From contig NC_092876.1 of NCBI RefSeq assembly GCF_028372415.1, positions 58,276,385 through 58,340,384 of the forward strand: a stretch of DNA of 64,000 nucleotides, in the 5' to 3' direction. The notes below the pieces were generated by a model. It saw only the letters and a program-made list of their open reading frames with translations, was not told where the DNA came from and made no database searches. Source of the DNA: Notamacropus eugenii. Lineage: Eukaryota; Chordata; Mammalia; Diprotodontia; Macropodidae. Within the stretch, counting starts at the first letter, position 1; every line of letters begins with the position of its first letter. The position numbers and the translations under genes are program-made. Shown piece by piece: positions 1 to 11,751 of the stretch.

Positions 1-879
1 TTCTTTCCTGGATGAAATGACAGGTCTGGCATAAACTCACACACACATACTCATTTGTGTATACATGTGTGTATACATATGTTTACACATGCACGTATTC
101 ACATATACACATGCACAATTACCCCTAAATATCATAGAATCTCTCTGCTGAGCAGTACCTTTGGAATCATTTTGTTTACTACCTCTCAGATTGGAAAACT
201 GTGGCCCACAGTGTGGAAGTGACTTAGACAAGGTCCCACAAAGCAAATCAGCAGGTGGCCAGGAGCAGTATAGCTTCCCTGCTTCTCAGACTTAATAAAG
301 AAACCATCCTGATCAAGTCTCCATTTTCCCCAAACTCAGCATTTGTAGGTGGATAGGGGGCGGGGGGTGGGGGGAGATATAGGTGAATTTTAAAAAGGAT
401 GATGGGGGAGGGAAGGGGAAAAAGCCCTCTGCAAATGCCCCTTTTTGATCTGCTCTGGCTGCTAGTATAGAGAATTAAATGAAATTCATTTTTATGATGA
501 AGGAATTAATGGTGATGGAGAGAATCGGGTTCAGGTGGAAGACTTGAATCCAAAGAAGGGAATAAAGCCTTGAAATTCAAATGAAAAATTATTATATAGG
601 CATAAAGGAAACCTATTTTACACCTGTAAGACTAAATGTATAAATATGAACCAACTGCTCCCTCTGGGAAATGGGGATTGTGCTTGTAATTCACCTAGAC
701 AAATACTCAGCCTAGTTCCCCTCCAATCCCATACATTTCAATGAAGGCCAGCCGCCTCAAGAGCAGCGCCTTGGTGCCCACCCCATCCCCAGACCTACCA
801 TCACCTTCTACCACCCTCCTCCTAGCGAAAAGAAGGCTACCAAGGGAGTCCTTTCTGCCCTCCGCAGCCAGAATCCTTA

Positions 880-892
880 CACACACATACAC

Positions 893-924
<32 letters not shown>
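880..924. repeat. (CA)n microsatellite
   Basis: Nearly pure CA dinucleotide repeat with two interruptions (TACA, AAAC). Confidence 0.95.
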
Positions 925-1240
925 CATGGCATAAATCAACTTGCTCAAACCTTATGAAGACCCCAGCCCTGCCCCACCATACCTCTGATTCTCTCCTTCC
1001 TCACCTCCTTCAAATCCCCAGCTCCATTCTAGGCTTAGAACAGATGTACCTCCCACCCTGCAATCACTCTGGAATCCCCTGTTTTAGTGCCCCTCACTAC
1101 TAGTACCCTGAACACATCTCCAAAACCATAACTCACAAAATAGATGGTTTATCTGCATTAAGAAAAAGTTTCCATGAGAGGAATTCCCTCTACTAATGAA
1201 ATCAAAGCTCTGGATTGAAGGGTTTACATCACAGTTATAG

Positions 1241-1296
1241 CGCACACGCACACACACACACACAGATACTACATATATATATATATATACATACAT
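1241..1296. repeat. Compound (CA)n(TA)n microsatellite
   Basis: GC/CA repeat followed by ACATATATATATATATATAC. Confidence 0.93.
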
Positions 1297-1436
1297 GATT
1301 TAGAAGCACACATATTCATAGCATTTCCTCCATTAGTCCAAGCTCCTTGTCTTCTGCCTTTCTTTGAGTTCCCAGGGCTTACCATAGTGCCTGATGCATA
1401 GTAGGTGCTTCACAAATGTTTGTTGACTGACATTGC

Positions 1437-1680
1437 CCAGCTTCCTTCAAAACTCAGCTCAAACACTTCCTACAAGAGGACTTTCTGTGTTCCCCCAGAT
1501 GCTCCTAAAGTGACCTTTCATCAACTCTGTACATATAGTGAGCATGCTCTCAATGGAATATGAACCCCTGGAGGACAGGGACTGTTTCATTTTCTCTGTG
1601 TCCCTAGAGCCAAGTACAGTGCCTGAAACACAGTAAGTGCATAATCAATGTTTCTATTATTGAATTGGACTGGAGTAAGA
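1437..1680 (+). mobile_element. L2-like LINE 3' fragment
   Basis: The stretch reads like an L2 3' region: CAGCTCAAACACTTCCT, then GGAGGACAGGGACTGT, then CAGTGCCTGAAACACAGTA near the end. This family 3' end is common in mammals. Assignment is from memory of the consensus. Confidence 0.65.
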
Positions 1681-1681
1681 C

Positions 1682-1890
1682 AATTAATAATAGCAATAGC
1701 TTAAAAGGTTTCAAAGCACTTTATAAATATTATCTCACACATTCCTCAATGACATTGGGAGGTAGGTATATAATCATCCCTACTCTACAGAAACTGGGCC
1801 AAGGACAGGAGAAATGACTAGCTCAGGGTTCCATAGCTAGTAAATATCTGGGGCTGGATTGGACTTCAGATCTTCCTGACTGTGTGTGTG
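1682..1890 (-). mobile_element. CORE-type (MIR-like) SINE, antisense
   Basis: Antisense landmarks in order: AAAGCACTTTATAAATATTA, then an ATTATCTCACA-type box, a degenerate GAGGAAACTGAGGC box, AGCTAGTAAATATCTG and GATCTTCCTGACT. A TG-rich microsatellite follows at 1881-1911. Confidence 0.7.
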
Positions 1891-2334
1891 TGCGCGTGTG
1901 TGTGTATGTATCTTGTAATTCTATGTAGAATGATGAAGAAAGTGTTGACTTTGGTACCAAAGGACCTGATTTTGATGTTCATGTGATCTTAGACAAATTG
2001 CTTAAATCCTGGGCCTCTTTCCATTCCAGATTTGGGATCCTACAGCTTCAAACTTCAGAAAGTGCTTTCCTCATGAAAATCCAATGTGGTAAGTGTGATC
2101 CTCCCCGTTAGACAGAGGAGAAAACTTAGGGAGTCTTTTGAGAGGCTCATTAATGTGTGCATAGACACGTACTGAACACCTATCAGAGTTGAGACTTATA
2201 CATTGTCTGTCTTCCAGTTTCAAAACCAACGCTCTTTTTATTTTGCTTTGATTGAACAATTCCCAGATATTTATTGAACACCCACTAAGTGTGAGGCATA
2301 TATGATGACTTTCTGGGAGCCTTAATTGGAAAGT

Positions 2335-2530
2335 ACATTAGAGCATAGAATGTCAGAGCAGGGCGGGCCCTTAGAACACAGGATGTCAGAGCTGTGAGGG
2401 CCCTTAGAACACAGGATGTCAGGGCTGGAACAGGTCACCAAAAGGACTAATCGGTGGAAAATGAGGCTGAGAGAGGTCATCTGTCCAGCTCATATGACAA
2501 ATCATTGAACCATGATCAAAACTCAGATCT
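2335..2530 (-). mobile_element. SINE fragment with 33-bp tandem tail array (locus A, 3 units)
   Basis: ATGTCAG recurs at 2350, 2383 and 2416, exactly 33 bp apart, each inside the unit TTAGAACACAGGATGTCAGAG. Degenerate antisense SINE body follows to about 2530. Confidence 0.75.
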
Positions 2531-3169
2531 CCCCAGTTTCCCTAGTCTCCAGCTCTCTCTTCTTCTCCACAGATCTCAGGCTCACCGACTGTGGCCTCAA
2601 CTCCACTTCCCATCCCCATCTCCTTCTGCTCCTGCCCCTCAAAAGAGCCAAATAAAGAAGGAGGAAAGGGAGATCAATTAAGGGGGGATAATGGGCAAGA
2701 AGAGAATAATAATGCTGTAGTAAGACCACCTCCCCCGAGCACCAAGAAGACCTATTAGTAGACATTGCTTTATCTTCTGGAAGTCCCTAACTCTAGCTGG
2801 GCTAGGGATGAAAAGGAACCTGGGATTGTTGGTTTTCTTTGGAAGCCCAGAGCATGCTAGTCACTGCTGGGCCCAGCCTCCTTATTTTGGTTTGTTTAAT
2901 GAAAATACTTCGCCCATTCCAGAGATGTTATGCTTTGATAAGGTAATTGTCCAAAGATGCAGTTTACATCCTATTAATGCTGGACCTGGTGCAAATGGAA
3001 CTTGGAGAGCTGATCCGAGGAGACCCAGGGAAGATAGCCACAAGCTTTGACACTTGGTCTTTTGTTTGGGGAGCTGGGAGCTCCCAAGAACACTTATCTT
3101 CCCCACTGCAGACAGGCCCCTTCCCAAAAGAAATTCCCATGGCTCAACCCTGGTACAAATACATATGCC

Positions 3170-3275
3170 TACATCATACACATTCATTTATTCATTCATT
3201 CAGCCAGCATTTTTAAGTCCCTACTCTGTGCAAGGCATTGTGCCCTAACACCCTAGGAGATAAACAGCACTCACT
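3170..3275 (-). mobile_element. L2/L3-like fragment, antisense
   Basis: TTTATTCATTCATTCAGCCA followed by AAGTCCCTACTCTGTGCAAG and AGGAGATAAACAGCA resembles the antisense end of an old LINE/CORE element. Confidence 0.5.
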
Positions 3276-3389
3276 TAAGGCACAGAGGCTTATGCTACCA
3301 ACCTGTAGAATACATAGCCACGTTTGAGTACGCATACACACACACACATATATAGAAATAAGCTTACAGCAAAGAAACAACTTCCAAGT

Positions 3390-3560
3390 ACAGGGCACAG
3401 AGAACCTGGGACAGTATCCTTCCCCTTCCACTTACTACCTGGGCCTCCTTGAGCAGCCATTTAGGTTCCCTAGGCTTTGGTTTCTTTTCTGGAAAATGGG
3501 GGAGGGGATAGAATAAAATCCTCTGAAATCCCTTTTTACTCTGAATCCATGATAAATAAT
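3390..3560 (+). mobile_element. Degenerate SINE, sense
   Basis: Body elements TTTGGTTTCTTTTCTGGAAA and ATGGGGGAGGGGATAGAAT resemble the MIR-type CTCAGTTTCCTCATCTGTAA-ATGGGG region. Confidence 0.45.
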
Positions 3561-3564
3561 CTTC

Positions 3565-3790
3565 CATAGGAAGGAAGCAAACATTTATCAGGCACCTACT
3601 GTGTTAAGAGATTTACAAATATTCTCTCGTTTGATGACCCTAGAAGGTGGGTGCCAAAACTATCTCCATTCTACAGTTGAGGAAATTGAGGCAGACAGAG
3701 GTTTCCTCTGGGTCCTATTGATAGTATGTGTCGGAGTCAAAACTTTCTGGCTCCAAAGCTAAATTTCTGTTCACTCTCTCATTCTATTTT
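3565..3790 (-). mobile_element. CORE-type SINE, antisense
   Basis: TATCAGGCACCTACTGTGTT, AGATTTACAAATATTCTCTC, GAGGAAATTGAGGCAGACAG and a degraded tRNA-like end occur in antisense order. Confidence 0.65.
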
Positions 3791-3802
3791 TCCATACATA
3801 TA

Positions 3803-3960
3803 AATTCAATTCAGTAAGCACCTACTGTGTGCCAGCAGCCTCTATGGTAGGGCCTTGGGGCTACAAAGACCAGGAACTCACAACTGACTGGGAGGGAACA
3901 ATTATATGCTCAAGTAAGTAAATATTGAAACAAAGACAAAATAACTTTGAGATTCACTAA
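3803..3960 (-). mobile_element. L2-like fragment, antisense
   Basis: AGTAAGCACCTACTGTGTGC followed by TTGGGGCTACAAAGACCAGG is a typical antisense L2/L3 end. Confidence 0.55.
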
Positions 3961-4129
3961 TGAATATAGTGCATGAACACATCTCTAGATTCATACACAC
4001 AACAATACACATATGTCTATATTTGTTGGTCTCGTGCATTTATAATGTGCCAAAGGTTTGTTTGGTGGTGATGGTGGTGGTTCATTAAAGTTTGTTTTAT
4101 TTGGGGGAGAGGGGACTTGTTGGTTTGGG

Positions 4130-4275
4130 ATTTTTTGCAGCTAGGTGGCACCACAGTGCACAGAGAGCTAGACCCTAGAGCAAGGAAAACTTCCTGAGTT
4201 CAAATCCAACTCCAGAAGCTTACTAGCTGTGTGGTCCTGGGCAAGTCACTTCACTCTCAGTCTGAATGAGATGGG
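4130..4275 (+). mobile_element. tRNA-headed marsupial SINE, sense
   Basis: AGCTAGGTGGCACCACAGTG head, CTGAGTTCAAATCCAACTCC (B box-like) and GTGGTCCTGGGCAAGTCACT occur in the order seen in marsupial tRNA SINEs. It is truncated shortly after. Confidence 0.75.
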
Positions 4276-4339
4276 ACCATTCTTGGAGGGAAGGGAGTAG
4301 GGTTGGGGAGTCACTGTATTTCTTCCTCTGATGGAGGAA

Positions 4340-4520
4340 GGGACGATGGCAGAGAATAAGGACCGGGTGAGGTAATCTAGTCCTACCTCATTGTACAGAG
4401 GAGGAAAATGAAGTGATGATGGAAGTTACCCAAGAACATGCAGGCAGAAAGTGACCAAGGCAGTATTTGAATTCAAATCCTTTTACTCCGTAGCTAGCAC
4501 GTTGCCCCAGTGTTCCACAC
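4340..4520 (-). mobile_element. SINE, antisense
   Basis: GAGGTAATCTAGTCCTACCT, CATTGTACAGAGGAGGAAAA, GTTACCCAAGAACATGCAGG and TTGAATTCAAATCC are antisense SINE body and tRNA-like end. Confidence 0.55.
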
Positions 4521-5389
4521 AGCTTTGCAGATCATTGCATAGGTACATATAATAACTGCTTTTTGTAATGAAATAAAAGTATTGGGATGTAAAGCTTATT
4601 TTTAGGCTCACCGGAAGCATCTTAATTATTATTATTCAGAACATATAGCATTCGAAAAAATAGTAGAGGGGAAGATTTCTCTATTTGAGGGAAACCACTC
4701 TAGCAGTGTCTCCTCCCTGTTCAGTTCTGAGCCTACATTTCAAGGTCATTCATGGAATAGCTCCAGTGGCTAAGAAAAATTGGATTTGGGGTTGCCAAAA
4801 ATGTGTTATTTTTCAAGGGTGCCTTTCAAACTCTCTCAGTGAAGAATTCCAGCCTTAGTACCAGGAGTTAGTCTCCTTGAGCCTTCCCTTTGTTCATCTC
4901 TCTATCATTTTCCCCTCCCCCCAACACCACCTACTTCTTCCTTCTGTCTCATTATAAAATATTTGAAGGCAAAATCATTATGTATGGTGAGGCAGTGCAG
5001 TGCAGAAAATGGTGTTCTGCTCTTGTAGTTGAAAAAAGTCTGGTCCAGTTATGTGAAAATGCAGAGGTCCCTTCGAATGCAAACCCTCCGGTTTTCAGAG
5101 TGGATTTGTCACCTCTTTAAAGGGAGATTTATTGGTTAATAGCTTTAAAAGAAAATACTCATTTCTGGGAGATCTCTACTCAAAAGAGCAGGCCTACCTT
5201 TTTTCAGCGGCTGCTCCTGGTAATCATCTGGTAATTCCAGGTCTGTTCCCATATAGCCTCCCCTCCTCAGTCATAATTCAGCCTCACACTTTGAAACAAC
5301 CCATAGGAGGGGGGAGTAGAGGGAGAAGAGAAGGACTTGAGGGATAGAGTGGAAAACTAAGTTTGCCCATTTCTTCTCTGGTTTCTCCT

Positions 5390-5530
5390 GGGCTTGTGTC
5401 ATGGCTGTTAGCTGGGTATCATTGGACAAGTCATTCACACTGTGGACCACAGTGGTTCCATCTGTAAAATGGGATTGGACTAGGTGATTGCTGAGGTCAC
5501 TCACTTCCAGTTGTAAAACCTAGAATCCTA
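5390..5530 (+). mobile_element. MIR-like SINE, sense
   Basis: GGACAAGTCATTCACACTGT, CATCTGTAAAATGGGATTGG and AGGTGATTGCTGAGGTCACT follow the usual sense order, ending in a CTAGAATCCTAC tail. Confidence 0.6.
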
Positions 5531-6914
5531 CACTAGGAAACTCCCTCCTCCATTTCCTCTTCTGTAATATCTCTGCAACTGAACGGAGTTGGGCTGATTT
5601 TTTTTTTAACTGGATTTGGGAGGTTTTATTTGGAAACCACGACAAGATGTTTTTAGTTTGTTTTGTTTTTTTTTTAATTTTCCCTTAAAAAGGATAATAG
5701 TCATGGGCAAATACTATCTTGGGAGTGGGGGGGGAGGGCGAATTAGGAAGCTTTTAAGAGTGTGATAGAGGGGGAAGGAGAGCCTGTTAATGGATCTGAA
5801 ACTACTATCCTGGACAATTGGAACAGCTTCAAAAGCTTTATCCAAAGTTTGACTCAAACCACCCCCATTCCCCCCAACCCGCCCGCTCCCCGAGCCACTC
5901 CCTAGATCTGAAAGAACTCGTTCACCTGAGCACACACATACACATCCCTGCCTTCTTCCAGACTTTCCCTAACACTTTTTTTGAGTCATCTACCATAATT
6001 ACTGTGTCTTTCCAGGTTTCCCTAAACCCTGTTTCTCTTCAGTTCCCAAGCCTTGCCTCTCTCCAGGGCCCCTAAACTGGTTTCTTTCTAACTCCCATGA
6101 AACCTCTGCCTTGCTCCTCTAATACCTTTTTCTCTCTCCGATCTTCCCTCCAACTCCAGCACTTTCCCTACCCCAAGAAGAGAGGGGTGTGCGTGTGTGT
6201 GTCCCGGGGGGAGGGGGGGTCTTGAAGTTGATTTCCCTAAACATTTCTTTATCCAACCCATGTATCAACGAAAAACGTACCTTAACAAAGTACTATGACA
6301 TATACACAGACATTGCAGAGGGTGGTCAGAGGCTGAATCACACAAGCTCCTAGTCCTTTTCCTCAAATGCAGCCCCTTAGTTAATAGGAATTTTCTTATT
6401 TTATTTATGGGGATGGCGGGGGAGTCTGGGAGTTGAATGATGTTTGTTTTAATGGATGGAAGAGTCGAAGACACAGAGACCAAGAGGGGTAAGTCAAAGA
6501 AAAAAATTGATAAAGGAAAATAACAGAAACAAAGCTAGAAAGAAGCAGAAGACAGACAGACACGGAGAAAAAACAATGAAATTAAAGACAAAGACCCGGA
6601 GAAACACAGAGACAGGAAGACAGATACAGAGGCAAAGATAAGAAGCTGAGAAATAAGGCAAAGACACGGAAAGTCAGATGTAAATGAGAAAGAGACAAGA
6701 GACTCAGAGACTCGGAGAGCAGAGAAACCGAGATACACCACAGAAAGAGGGAGAGATAGACTGTCAGACTAACCGACAGACAGACGAACGAAGTCAGCGA
6801 AAGATGGGGAGAAGTACTGGGTAGGGGGAAGCCCAGGCGAAAGCTCCTCCCTCTCTCTGTTAACAGGTAAATCCCTCCCCAGCTCACTCTCGCCACCCAC
6901 CCCGCCCCCACCCG

Positions 6915-7030
6915 CGGCCTGGATGTGAAATCGCCATTTCATCCTGCACACTGCTTAATTGTTGCAAATATTATTTGTGAAATTGGCCTCCAACAGGAGT
7001 GAACCGCCACGCTCATTCCGCCCGACAATC
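6915..7030. promoter_or_regulatory. Candidate conserved noncoding block upstream of PAX7
   Basis: This repeat-free block holds a perfect 6-bp inverted repeat TGAAAT-CGCC-ATTTCA (6926-6941), CTTAATTG and TTGCAAATATTATTTG (octamer-like). It sits in an otherwise GC-rich, low-complexity neighbourhood 4.8 kb upstream of the ATG. Regulatory function is inferred only from base composition and motif content. Confidence 0.3.
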
Positions 7031-7095
7031 CCCTGCCCCCCAGTCTCCCGCCTCTGTTCCCCTACTCTCTGCCTCCTCACTCCCCCCACCTCCCC

Positions 7096-7197
<102 letters not shown>

Positions 7198-7634
7198 TCC
7201 TGTCCTGCTGAGCTGACCAGCTCCTGACCTAGGAAATCTCCACCCCGCTCCCAAAACAAACAAACAAACAAACAGCAAACGAAGGGTTCCAGTGGCTTCG
7301 CTGCACCACGGGCCGAGTCGGAGAAAAGGTGCGTTGGGAGTGGGACGGACTCTGCACCTTCGGAAAAAAACCAGTTAATTTGTTTGAGGCCGGGGAGGAA
7401 GCCAGCTCCACGCTGTCCCTTGACCTGAGCGGCTGGCCCCGCAGAAAGGGACCAGAATGTGGTCCCATCCACTTACAGGCGACTGAGGAGTCCTATCGTG
7501 ATTCCGAACCCCGTTCCAAGCTTTTCCTTTTAATTCTGATAAGGACCAAGTGTGGGGGATGCTATTTGGGTGGTATGCGTGTTTGGACTCTGCACACAAG
7601 AAATGCAGCGGAGTAGACTGGAAAGAGCCTGGAA

Positions 7635-7805
7635 TAGCTTCTGGCACATAGTAGGAGCTTAATAAATGTTTGTTGGTTGAATATTTAATTTCTAGGTCTG
7701 GTTTCTAAATCTTACTCTATACCATGACTTTGAGTTTCGGTTTTCCCCACCTGTAAAATGAGGGGTTCTGACAACGACCTCTAAGGTGACTTCCAGCTCT
7801 GACCC
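7635..7805 (+). mobile_element. SINE 3' end followed by SINE body, sense
   Basis: CTGGCACATAGTAGGAGCTT and AATAAATGTTTGTTGGTTGA form the common 3' tail. It is followed by CCCCACCTGTAAAATGAGGG and CCTCTAAGGTGACTTCCAGC, a second SINE body whose tail is the ancestor of the 33-bp unit seen elsewhere. Confidence 0.65.
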
Positions 7806-7854
7806 TATTCCCCCGCCCTTCCACCCCCCACCCCCGCCGTCTGCAGCTTACTGC

Positions 7855-7990
7855 TCGGTGATCTAGAACCGGTTGTTTAAGTTTCCTGGACCTCGGTTTC
7901 TGCTTTTGAAAAATGAGAATGATGGAGTATAAAGGCCCTTGAGGTTCCTCCGAATTCTAAGTTTACGACGCTCTGAACTTATGATTCACA
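7855..7990 (+). mobile_element. Degenerate MIR-like SINE, sense
   Basis: CCTGGACCTCGGTTTCTGCT, a TGAAAAATGAGAATGATGG box and CCTTGAGGTTCCTCCGAATT form the usual order of body and tail. Confidence 0.5.
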
Positions 7991-8454
7991 TGAGGAGATA
8001 AATAAGTAGGAAGGGGCTGCAACTGGGAGAGGAAGGGGAATAGCCTGGTTGTTTGGGGAACCTTGTTTTTGCTACCAAGTGACAACGACTCTGGTCCAGG
8101 CCCACCACAGGGTCGGACTGAGCCTCTTCGCCCTACTACTCTTAAGCAGTAACCAAAATTGATTGGGATTGGGCCGCTTGGAAATTAGATTCTTTAAACA
8201 CGTTTCCTGCTGAGTCTCCAACTCCCAGTGCTGCCCTCTACTCCCTCACCCCCACCCTGGCCCCCAAGCTGGGTCTTGGCCCCTGCTAAGTGGACTGTGT
8301 CCCCAGATCCCAGACCGCTGGGCTTTTCGTATGTCATGGTGGTGGTTCACATACTCAAACTCACATATAAGTGCCCTGAAGGTGCGTTCAACGGGATGTC
8401 CCAGAATGAGATGCGGCCCGAGAGTGTGAGAAGGCAGCCAGAAAGAGACCAGCA

Positions 8455-8625
8455 CACAGCCCTTTGCCATTTAATCCCAGGGCTACCCTAGGCAAGTTAT
8501 TTAAAGTCCTTGGGCCTCAGTTTCCTCATCCGTTAATTAAGGGGATTGGGCTAGGTGGCTTTTTAAGCTTCGCTTAGATCTAAGACCATAATCTTTCTCG
8601 AAGGTCTCTTCCAGATCTCCAAATT
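8455..8625 (+). mobile_element. MIR-like SINE, sense
   Basis: CAAGTTATTTAAAGTCCTTG, GGCCTCAGTTTCCTCATCCG and GGGGATTGGGCTAGGTGGCT occur in order, with a CTAAGACCATAAT tail. Confidence 0.65.
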
Positions 8626-9536
8626 GAATTGCGCCTCCCTCTGGAGCCGCTCAGGACTTCCAGCTGGGCCCAGGGCCTGGGGGATTTTGCTAAAGACGTC
8701 TAGGAGCTGGGGGAGTGCAGTATCTCAGATCTGCGCAGCCATCTCACTTTCCCGGCCTCTTCACCGCCCCGAGTAAGACCAGGACACCCGGCAATCTTGC
8801 TCAGAGGATCAGTGAATATTGGGGAAAGGACTGAGTGCGCCAATAAGGCGAAGGAACCCTGGGTCTTTCTTGGCATTCGCTTTCCTTCTGTCCTTGGGTC
8901 CATACAGGTATATCCTTTTAGTAAGAGGTCCAGATTGATTTTATTCTCTTTCCCGGTGTCAATTCAGTTCCCTAGTTTAGAGAGAGAAGTGGCGAGAATT
9001 TCAGAGTTGAACCTCCAAGGTCACCTAGGCGTCCCTCCCCGGTCCCATCTCTCCATTTCTTGGATTGGGTCATTTTCAGTGGAATTTTGAAGGCAGATTT
9101 AGGTGAGGTTGAGCTGACTGGCCGCGAAGGCAAAGTCATCAAGAGCATGAGGAGGTCGAGGGCAACGGATTCAGCGTCGGCTTACTGCCTCCCTGCCTTG
9201 TTTCCCTATCTCGGACGTCCTGCGTCTTTCTGATGACCCCGGGGAGGTTTCAGGAGCAAAGTTTTGTGGACTGGGAGTGGGGCTTGGAGGGAACGGGAGA
9301 GAGAGGTTCAGAGATGAAACGCTGAGTTTGCAAAAGGAGTTTGCGGGTAAAAAAAAAAAAAGGGAAGAAAAAGCATGCAAAAGCTTTGGTCTGATCAGTT
9401 CTAGGAATTGGTGGAGCCAGGCTGAAGGACAATCTTCTTCCGGCCTGGAGAGATGGAAGAAGGGGTCAAAGTTTGGAGGCTGGGTTCATTTTATTGTATC
9501 TTGCCTCCAGGGTAGAGCCCGAGATCCGCTGGAGCC

Positions 9537-9558
9537 GGGGGGGGGGGGGGGGGGGGGG
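9537..9558. repeat. G22 homopolymer
   Basis: 22 consecutive G residues. Length is unreliable in sequencing, and the run can form a quadruplex. Confidence 0.85.
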
Positions 9559-10919
9559 AGACAAAAGGCCAGCAGCCCTGGCGTCCTGCCCCGCTGGGAG
9601 GGCGTTCCCCCCCCTCCCCTCTTCAGATCTCTTCCTGAATCGAGGACTTCCGGTCACTCCGCTCTCCTGGACCAAGTGTTCGAGGACCCCTCCCTCCCTA
9701 CTACGACTCCATCTCCGCACTCACCTCAATATCAGGCTTCAGTCCCTCAGACCTGGAAAGTTTCAGGCAATCTCACCTTCACACTTCACATCCTTGCCCA
9801 GGTCCCTCAACACCTCACCACCCTTCTTGTCCCCGACACCTGGTCCCCGGTATTCAGTGGGCCTGACTCGCTGATCCGTGGCAGGGACTGACGGTAACCT
9901 CAGCCCAGAGAGATACACCCACCTGCTGAGGGAGGCAGAATCCTGCAGAGGAAGGTTTGGGCTGGGCATCTCGATTTAGGTAGGACTAGAGATTTCCGTG
10001 TGAGAATTGCGGAGGGGGGAGAATTAAGGGGAAGGGTCAGAGGAGGACTCCTGGCAAACGGGAATGAGACTCGCCTATTCAAAAACTGGCCCCATCTACA
10101 AGTATTACGCCCCCCATTCCCTACTCTGCCTGGGAGCTATAGCAGGTGGCACTTTGAGACTCGGGACAGGCCTTGGCAGATGAGGTGGCGTCACTGTCCC
10201 GAAGGCAGTACAAAAATCCTTTCCCAAATCTCTTCCCTTTTTAATTCTCTTAAATTTCTTGACCTGGACGGCCGAGCCCCTGAAAAAGGAGGAAAGGCAA
10301 TCGAGTAAGAGAATGAAATTGGTGAACAACCGAACCCCTTTTCCGTCTACTTTGATGGGAAAGGGGTCTTATAGGGAAAGAGCCAGAGGGATAGCACCAA
10401 GACACCCAGAAAGCAAGAGAGAGAGGAGGGGAGAAATGCGCATTCCTTTGGGCTGGTGGTGAGCACGGCCGCCGCCACTTCTTTGGGGGTGGGGGGTGGG
10501 GGAGAGAAATCTGCTGTGGATCTAATCCATTCATCCAAGAAGACACTGGGACAAAGTTTGGCTAGCTTCTGCAGGCCCCTCAATGCCCCCGCCTTTTCTC
10601 CTTTACCCCAGCTACGTTCGCTCTAGGTTTTAACGGGTAGTTCTGTTTCTCTCCCTGACCAGGCCAAACCGCGGATTTTAAAATACAGATATCTTCGTTG
10701 TAAATTTCTTTTCACTATTGGCCCTTCGGTCCCTTCCGCCGGGCCCCCTTTCCTCCTCATGAATAAAAGAAAAAGTCAGAGCCTATCAGATCCCAGTCAC
10801 CGCTGCTTCTCTCCTCCTCCTCTTCTTCCTCCTCCAAGAAGTAAAGTACTTTAAACAACTTACGTAGACAATCACTCTCCCTCCACCCTCTCTACTCCCT
10901 TTCTCTCCAAAAGTCTCCC

Positions 10920-10926
10920 TATATAA
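10920..10926 (+). promoter_or_regulatory. PAX7: TATA-box candidate
   Basis: TATATAA in CCCTATATAACCTCCC, 826 bp upstream of the ATG. It is the best TATA match in the proximal region. Use is inferred. Confidence 0.4.
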
Positions 10927-11042
10927 CCTCCCTTCTCCTCCCACCTACACCCCCCAAACCAACTAGACACCTTCCTCCTCCTTCAATCACCCCTTCTTGG
11001 AAGGGAAAGGGTTGTGGTTCGCGCGTGTTGGGGGGGGGGGGG

Positions 11043-11279
11043 TCATAGAAAGAGAAAGCGAAGGGGAGAGAGGAGAAGAGAACAGAGGAGAGAGGGAGAG
11101 AAGGAGGGAGAGAAGGAGGGAGAGAGGGAGGGAGAGAGAGAGGGAGAGGGAGACGGAGAGGGAGAGGGAGAGGAGAGGAGAGGAGAGGAGAGGAGAGGAG
11201 AGGAGAGGAGAGAAGAGAAGAGAAGAGAAGAGAAGAGAAGAGAAGAGAAGAGAAGAGAAGAGAAGAGAAATAAATAAAT
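11043..11279. repeat. Polypurine tract with (AGGAG)8 and (AGAAG)11 pentamers
   Basis: The tract starts with irregular GGGAGA-type sequence. (AGGAG)8 occupies 11171-11210 and (AGAAG)11 about 11211-11265, ending in an (AAAT)3 tail. A G13 run lies just upstream (11030-11042). It lies in the presumed promoter or 5' UTR, about 500 bp before the ATG. Confidence 0.93.
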
Positions 11280-11751
11280 AACCCCAAAGAAATACTCTTT
11301 GCAGTCTCAGCTCAGAAACTTTAGCCCCTAGTGTGAGAACCGGTGTCCTTAGTTCTTCTGGGGCTGGGGGGGTGGGGACAGGATTTCCACCCCTCCTCCT
11401 CCCCCCATCTCCACAGCACCGGCTTCCAGCTCTGTCTCCCCACCTCTGCCCCCACAACTTCTGGCGGAGAGGACCGAGGGAGACTTGGGTCGGGTTTGTT
11501 TGTTTTAACTTCCTTACCACCCCCGCCCCCACCTCACCCCCCCCCCCCCCAGTTTCCCAGCTTCTGGACGCGTTTGACTGCAGCCGGGGGTGGGGTGGGG
11601 GGTAGGGAGTGTGTGGGAGTGGAGGGGGGGAGAGGTTTTTTAAAAAAAGGAGAAAGGGAGAGAGACGGGAAGAAAGAGCTCCCAGTAGGGGAAAAGAGCG
11701 AAGACAGGAAGGATTTCTGAGGACTCCGGACCTGTCCCTGGCGTGCCCAGA

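Larger units (their letters stand above)
10701..11751 (+). promoter_or_regulatory. PAX7: Probable PAX7 promoter and 5' UTR
   Basis: This is the kilobase immediately upstream of the PAX7 ATG. It includes an inverted CCAAT (ATTGG, 10717-10721), AATAAAAG (10762-10769), and CTATATAAC with a good TATA box at 10920-10926. These are followed by GC-rich and polypurine sequence and a C-rich/G-rich tract at 11520-11640. The transcription start cannot be fixed from sequence. If the TATA at 10920 is used, it would fall near 10950 and give a 5' UTR of about 800 nt. Confidence 0.55.

Noticed and set aside
9277..9891. 204-codon open frame on the plus strand
   Set aside because: It runs through a G22 homopolymer and unique GC-rich flank, has no recognisable domain, and two other long frames overlap it. 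It is a compositional artefact.
11743..11751. Upstream GTG start adding three residues to PAX7
   Set aside because: The ATG at 11752 has a strong context and matches the known PAX7 N-terminus. A non-ATG extension has no support.
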